This document shows, piece by piece, positions 6,004 to 8,922 of a stretch of 8,922 bases of DNA. Positions within the stretch are counted from its first letter, which is position 1. Every line of letters begins with the position of its first letter. A program made the translations under genes and the position numbers. Origin of the DNA: Dehalococcoidia bacterium (lineage in GTDB: Bacteria > Chloroflexota > Dehalococcoidia > GIF9 > AB-539-J10); assembly GCA_003562555.1 (NCBI GenBank), contig PWUO01000208.1, forward strand, positions 1-8,922, given 5' to 3'. The notes under the pieces are model-generated. The model saw nothing but the letters and a program-made list of their open reading frames with translations. It was not told the DNA's origin and did not search any database.

Positions 6004-6711
6004 ATGGTTGAACCGAAGGCGAAAGAACGTATACCGGCACACGTGGCGTTCGTGATGGACGGCAACGGCCGGTGGGCGACGGAGCGCGGGCTTCCCCGTA
6101 CGTCTGGACACCGCGAGGGAATCGCCAATGTCAGCCGGATCGCAGAGGCGTTACGCGCACACGGCACGCGATACATGACCATCTTCATGTTCTCCACCGA
6201 GAACTGGAAACGCCCCAAGGATGAGGTCGATGCCATCTTCGACCTGCTTGTGGAGTGGCTGAGCGTGACGGCGCCGCAATTGCGATCGCGGGGCATTGCG
6301 TTCCGGCATCTCGGCAGGCGTGCGCCCCTGCCGACCAGTCTGCTGAAGGCCCTCGATGACATCTGTGGGCAGCCTGCCAGGGAGGACGATCTGGTGTTGT
6401 CGCTTGCCATCAACTACGGAGGTAGGGCTGAGATTACCGATGCGGTCATAAAGGCCATATCTGCGGCGTCAGAACCATCGGCCATCGACGAGGATTCTAT
6501 CGACCTTGCGCTCTACACTGCGGGAATGCCCGATCCGGATCTGCTGGTGAGGCCCGGAGGCGAGATCAGGTTGAGCAACTATTTGCTGTGGCAGGCAGCG
6601 TACGCTGAGCTATACTTCAGTCCTGTACTTTGGCCGGATTTTGATGAGGAAGAACTTGCTCGCTCGTTAGACGCATATACGGATCGTCATCGCCGCTTCG
6701 GCGGGCTTTGA
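6004..6711 (+). CDS. uppS: Isoprenyl transferase (undecaprenyl diphosphate synthase family)
   Basis: cis-Prenyltransferase of 235 residues that extends farnesyl diphosphate with isopentenyl diphosphate to make the polyprenyl carrier lipid for cell-wall and glycan synthesis. It is cytosolic and membrane-associated. The hallmark FVMDGNGRWA is at 16-25, with D19 as the catalytic aspartate (E. coli D26) and H36 at the position of E. coli H43. FSTENWKRP, INYGGRAEI and the C-terminal DLLVRPGGEIRLSNYLLWQ block with the following YAELYF are all present. The usual R-T-S-G-E of that last block reads R-P-G-G-E, a variant that keeps the arginine and glutamate. The length is slightly shorter than E. coli UppS. 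TAA at 6001-6003 is in frame immediately before ATG 6004, so the start cannot lie further upstream. GGAGG at 5989-5993 is a somewhat distant ribosome site. It is the first gene of a four-gene operon. Confidence 0.96.
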   Translation: MVEPKAKERIPAHVAFVMDGNGRWATERGLPRTSGHREGIANVSRIAEALRAHGTRYMTIFMFSTENWKRPKDEVDAIFDLLVEWLSVTAPQLRSRGIAFRHLGRRAPLPTSLLKALDDICGQPAREDDLVLSLAINYGGRAEITDAVIKAISAASEPSAIDEDSIDLALYTAGMPDPDLLVRPGGEIRLSNYLLWQAAYAELYFSPVLWPDFDEEELARSLDAYTDRHRRFGGL

Positions 6712-6770
6712 TGCGAATCTCTCTCCAAACTGCGGGAATCCCACGAATATTTACAGGAAGGTGTGTCACT

Positions 6771-7112
6771 ATGGGAGACATAATGGAACAGGCTGGTGCT
6801 GTGGTTCAGTGCCGGCAATGCCCCTGGTATAAGAACTGCGTCATGCCTATGCAGATAGGCTCGAGCGAATTGAGCCAGTTCAGGTCAATGATGCAGGGAG
6901 GCCTGTTCGGAGACCAGTCCAACCCCGAGATGGAGAAGGTGCTTGAAGGGGTCGCGGCGATGGGTCAGAACATGATGGTCCAGAGTTGCCCTGTATTCGC
7001 GGAGCGATTGAAGTCCGATCCGCGGCTGGCCGAACGCATTAAGGTCTTCATGCAGAAGTGGGGGCAGGATGATGACGAAGAAGATCGAGACGACAGCGAG
7101 GAGACATCGTGA
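6771..7112 (+). CDS. Small four-cysteine protein with acidic tail, unknown function
   Basis: Not recognised. 113 residues, cytosolic (no signal peptide or membrane segment). Cysteines at 14, 17, 23 (C-x2-C-P-W-Y-K-N-C) and 73 (SCPVF) form a likely four-ligand site for zinc or an iron-sulfur cluster. The middle is helical and methionine-rich (for example SMMQGG, GQNMMVQ). The last 15 or so residues are strongly acidic (QDDDEEDRDDSEETS). ATG 6771 is preferred because AGGAAGG (6755-6761) lies 9 bases upstream. Another ATG at 6783 has GGGAG (6773-6777) 5 bases before it and would give 109 residues. An ATG overlapping the uppS stop (6711) would add 20 residues of unlikely character. The gene is 59 bases after uppS and overlaps the next gene's GTG by its TGA stop (GTGA, 7109-7112), so it is probably translated coupled with it. 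Confidence 0.75.
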   Translation: MGDIMEQAGAVVQCRQCPWYKNCVMPMQIGSSELSQFRSMMQGGLFGDQSNPEMEKVLEGVAAMGQNMMVQSCPVFAERLKSDPRLAERIKVFMQKWGQDDDEEDRDDSEETS

Positions 7113-7810
7113 GCGAGGCCCTCGGACGTGTAGAGCGGCCTGCGGCTGACCTTTTCCACTCGCGTAGAAAGCTATTCGTGGTGTTCCTGGTGTTCACGCA
7201 CGATAGTGCACCGGAGGAATACAAGGAGAGGTGTGAGCGTTACTGGCAGCAGGTGGGCGAGCATCTCGGAAATCTTGAGGCCAAGACCGGCGTCGCACGG
7301 CACATCTACCACGAGTCAGTGTACGAACAGGGAGAGGAGGGCCTCTCCTCGATCGAGAAGACACACCCGTTCAGCTATGCACTTGCCAAGGCGAGATGCG
7401 TCGAGGGCGCCAACCTCGAGGCCATGGAAGACCGGGAGCTTGCTGCTGAGTTGAGCGACTGGGAGCGGTTCATGGTCATGGGTTTCGCGAGCAGCAAGGT
7501 TGGTGAACTGGTGCGCGACCTCTACACCCAGGCGCTGAAGAAGCATAACGAACACGTCGTGAATGCTATCGATTCGACGCTTGGTGCCGCCGAGGCAGGC
7601 ATCCTGTTCATTCGTGAGGGACACGGGTTGCAGTTTCCGCGTGACATCGAAGTGTTCAGCGTGGTGCCACCGGCACTCGATGAACTTCATCGATGGTTGC
7701 GCGATCAGTCAAGGCGACATCAGCAGGCAGAAGCTGTGGATAAGCAGGGGGATGAGGTCGGACAGGAGGTCGGGCAGGAGGATGTGCCGGACTTGGAGGA
7801 AGCGCAGTGA
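7109..7810 (+). CDS. Conserved-looking protein of unknown function, 233 residues
   Basis: Not recognised as a named family. The start is GTG 7109, overlapping the previous stop, with AGGAG (7099-7103) 5 bases upstream. A hydrophobic strand, KLFVVFLVF (21-29), is followed by a long charged, probably helical region (34-160) with several aromatic and histidine residues. A compact segment comes next, AGILFIREGHGLQFP (163-177) then DIEVFSVVPPALDEL, which looks like the most constrained part, perhaps a beta-hairpin core. The final 30 residues are polar and acidic and contain a small repeat (EVGQ twice). No signal peptide or membrane span is evident. Placement between the four-cysteine protein and MEMO, with overlapping start and stop on both sides, suggests the three products are made together and may act together. 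A nuclease, hydrolase or metal role cannot be claimed from the sequence. Confidence 0.8.
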   Translation: MSEALGRVERPAADLFHSRRKLFVVFLVFTHDSAPEEYKERCERYWQQVGEHLGNLEAKTGVARHIYHESVYEQGEEGLSSIEKTHPFSYALAKARCVEGANLEAMEDRELAAELSDWERFMVMGFASSKVGELVRDLYTQALKKHNEHVVNAIDSTLGAAEAGILFIREGHGLQFPRDIEVFSVVPPALDELHRWLRDQSRRHQQAEAVDKQGDEVGQEVGQEDVPDLEEAQ

Positions 7811-8646
7811 TGGCAATCAGGAAACCGGCGGTGGCGGGGACGTTCTACGCGGCGACGTATGATGGTGTGGTGGGACAGCTTGAGTGGAGCTACCGGCACA
7901 GGCTTGGCCCCGGCGAGGTGCCTGAAGTTGACCCTTCAGGGCCTCGGGATATCGTCGCATTGGTCGCGCCTCACGCGGGCTACATGGCGTCCGGTCCGGT
8001 GGCGGCTCACGCATACAGCGCGCTCGCCCGGGATGGAGTGGTGGATACGGTGGTCATCGTTGGCCCCAATCATACCGGCTATGGCGCCCCGGTCTCCGTG
8101 TGGGCCTCCGGTGCCTGGACAACACCGCTTGGCGATGCGCCGGTGAATGAAGAGGCTGCCCGCCGACTGGTCGGGGGTTCGATTCGCGCAGGAGAATCGG
8201 CGCACATCTACGAGCACAGTATCGAAGTGCAGATCCCGTGGCTACAGCACCTGTACGGTCCCGCCGTTCAGATCGTGCCGGTGGCGGTTCTGGCTCAGGA
8301 TGCCGAGACGGCTCGCGAGTTGGGCGAGGCTCTCGCAGGAATCGAGGGCAATGTGGTGCTTATCGCCAGTACGGATTTCACGCACTACGAACCGCAGGAG
8401 AGCGCGACGTACAAGGATACCGACGTCATCGAGGCTATTCAGAGTCTGGACAGCGACGAAATGTACCGCAGGCTTGGCGTGCACCACTGCACTATGTGTG
8501 GCTACGGGCCGGTTGCGGCAGTCGTGCATGCGGCACGCCTGCGGGGTGCAATCCGCACCGAACTGCTCAAGTACGCCACGAGCGGTGATGTGATAGGCGA
8601 CTACTCCCGGGTGGTTGGCTACGCATCCATTGTGCTGAAACGCTGA
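7810..8646 (+). CDS. MEMO family protein (AmmeMemoRadiSam system protein B-like)
   Basis: 278-residue member of the MEMO family, which is related in fold to class III extradiol ring-cleavage dioxygenases. The bacterial function is unsettled; human MEMO1 binds copper or iron through two histidines and one cysteine. Those ligands appear conserved as H55 (APHAGYM), H88 (GPNHTGYG) and C230 (TMCGYGP). Other family motifs are the N-terminal RKPAVAGTFY, EHSIEVQIPWLQ (135-146) and STDFTHY (187-193). Start choice lies between GTG 7807 and ATG 7810. ATG overlaps the previous stop (TGATG), and GGAGGA at 7795-7800 serves either one. In many prokaryotes MEMO genes sit with AMMECR1 and a radical SAM gene. 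Neither is in the window, and rnpB blocks the downstream side. Here the partners are two unknown proteins and uppS. Expected in the cytosol. Confidence 0.93.
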   Translation: MAIRKPAVAGTFYAATYDGVVGQLEWSYRHRLGPGEVPEVDPSGPRDIVALVAPHAGYMASGPVAAHAYSALARDGVVDTVVIVGPNHTGYGAPVSVWASGAWTTPLGDAPVNEEAARRLVGGSIRAGESAHIYEHSIEVQIPWLQHLYGPAVQIVPVAVLAQDAETARELGEALAGIEGNVVLIASTDFTHYEPQESATYKDTDVIEAIQSLDSDEMYRRLGVHHCTMCGYGPVAAVVHAARLRGAIRTELLKYATSGDVIGDYSRVVGYASIVLKR

Positions 8647-8660
8647 GGTGGGGGTAACGT

Positions 8661-8922
8661 GGGACTGGCAGACCTGTAAGCCGGGTTCTGTACTCTCCTG
8701 CGAGAGCGGTGGTCATCCATCTAGCCCTGGCGTTGCCGCCAGGGTCATGCAACCAACCCGGGGACATCGGCCAGGCGCCGTAGGCCACGCACCTGTGACC
8801 GGAGGTCGCAGAAACGTGGTGTTCGTCCCTCTATTTGGTCTTGCTCCGGGTGGGGTTTGCCCGTCCAGCCGGTCTCCCGGCTGCCGGTGAGCTCTTACCT
8901 CACCATTTCACCCTTACCCGCA
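8661..8922 (-). ncRNA. rnpB: RNase P RNA, 3' part (bacterial type A)
   Basis: Catalytic RNA of ribonuclease P, which matures tRNA 5' ends. Read on the minus strand it matches the conserved architecture from the middle of the molecule to its end: GGTAAGGGTGAAA near the left edge of the RNA fragment, GGTAAGAGCTCACCG, ACCCCACCCGGAGCAAG followed by ACCAAATAG, CCGGGTTGGTTGCATGA, GCTAGATGGATGACC, and the universal 3' block ACAGAACCCGGCTTAC (ending near 8677). The order agrees with E. coli rnpB. The first 160-170 or so nucleotides, including the 5' half of P1 through P4, lie beyond base 8922. The 3' end near 8661 is estimated from the P1 position and could be off by several bases. It converges with the MEMO gene, about 14 bases away, and no hairpin plus T-run terminator is visible. 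Confidence 0.95.

Noticed and set aside
8648..8890. Plus-strand 80-codon frame at the right end
   Set aside because: Lies antisense within the RNase P RNA gene, which explains the sequence fully.

Overview
This is bacterial DNA of moderately high G+C, with eight intact protein genes, one broken gene at the left edge and part of an RNase P RNA gene at the right edge. Shine-Dalgarno sites are clear and often near-perfect. GTG and TTG starts are used, and genes overlap tightly in the right-hand operon. The flavour of the proteins (SDR enzymes, an N-acyl-D-amino-acid deacylase, a DSD1-type PLP enzyme, and a uppS/MEMO operon with unknown genes between) recalls uncultured Chloroflexota such as the SAR202/Dehalococcoidia group. 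That is an impression from memory, not a demonstrated assignment.

Left half (1-5444) is a catabolic island. It starts with the frameshifted 3' end of an N-acyl-D-amino-acid deacylase. Then come two convergent short-chain dehydrogenases (394-1182 + and 1207-1968 -) and an oxalate/formate-antiporter-like MFS carrier (2118-3407 -), which probably shares a transcript with the second dehydrogenase. A divergent control region with several inverted repeats follows (about 3408-3674). Reading away from it on the plus strand are a D-serine dehydratase/D-threonine aldolase-like PLP enzyme (3675-4838) and a RidA-family protein (4986-5444). The suggested logic is import of a carboxylate or N-acyl-amino acid, release of a D-amino acid, PLP-dependent breakdown, clean-up of enamine/imine intermediates by RidA, and oxidation or reduction of hydroxy/keto acids by the SDRs. 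The PLP enzyme appears to lack the usual His/Cys metal ligands, so its exact reaction is open.

The middle (5445-6003) is about 560 bases without a convincing gene. It holds short direct and inverted repeats and, at its right end, a possible extended -10 promoter for uppS.

Right half (6004-8646) is a compact plus-strand operon: isoprenyl transferase (uppS), a small four-cysteine protein with an acidic tail, an unrecognised 233-residue protein, and a MEMO-family protein. The last two genes overlap their upstream neighbours at the stop/start. It runs head-on into rnpB (about 8661-8922, minus strand, 5' part beyond the window), with only about 14 bases between the MEMO stop codon and the estimated RNA 3' end.
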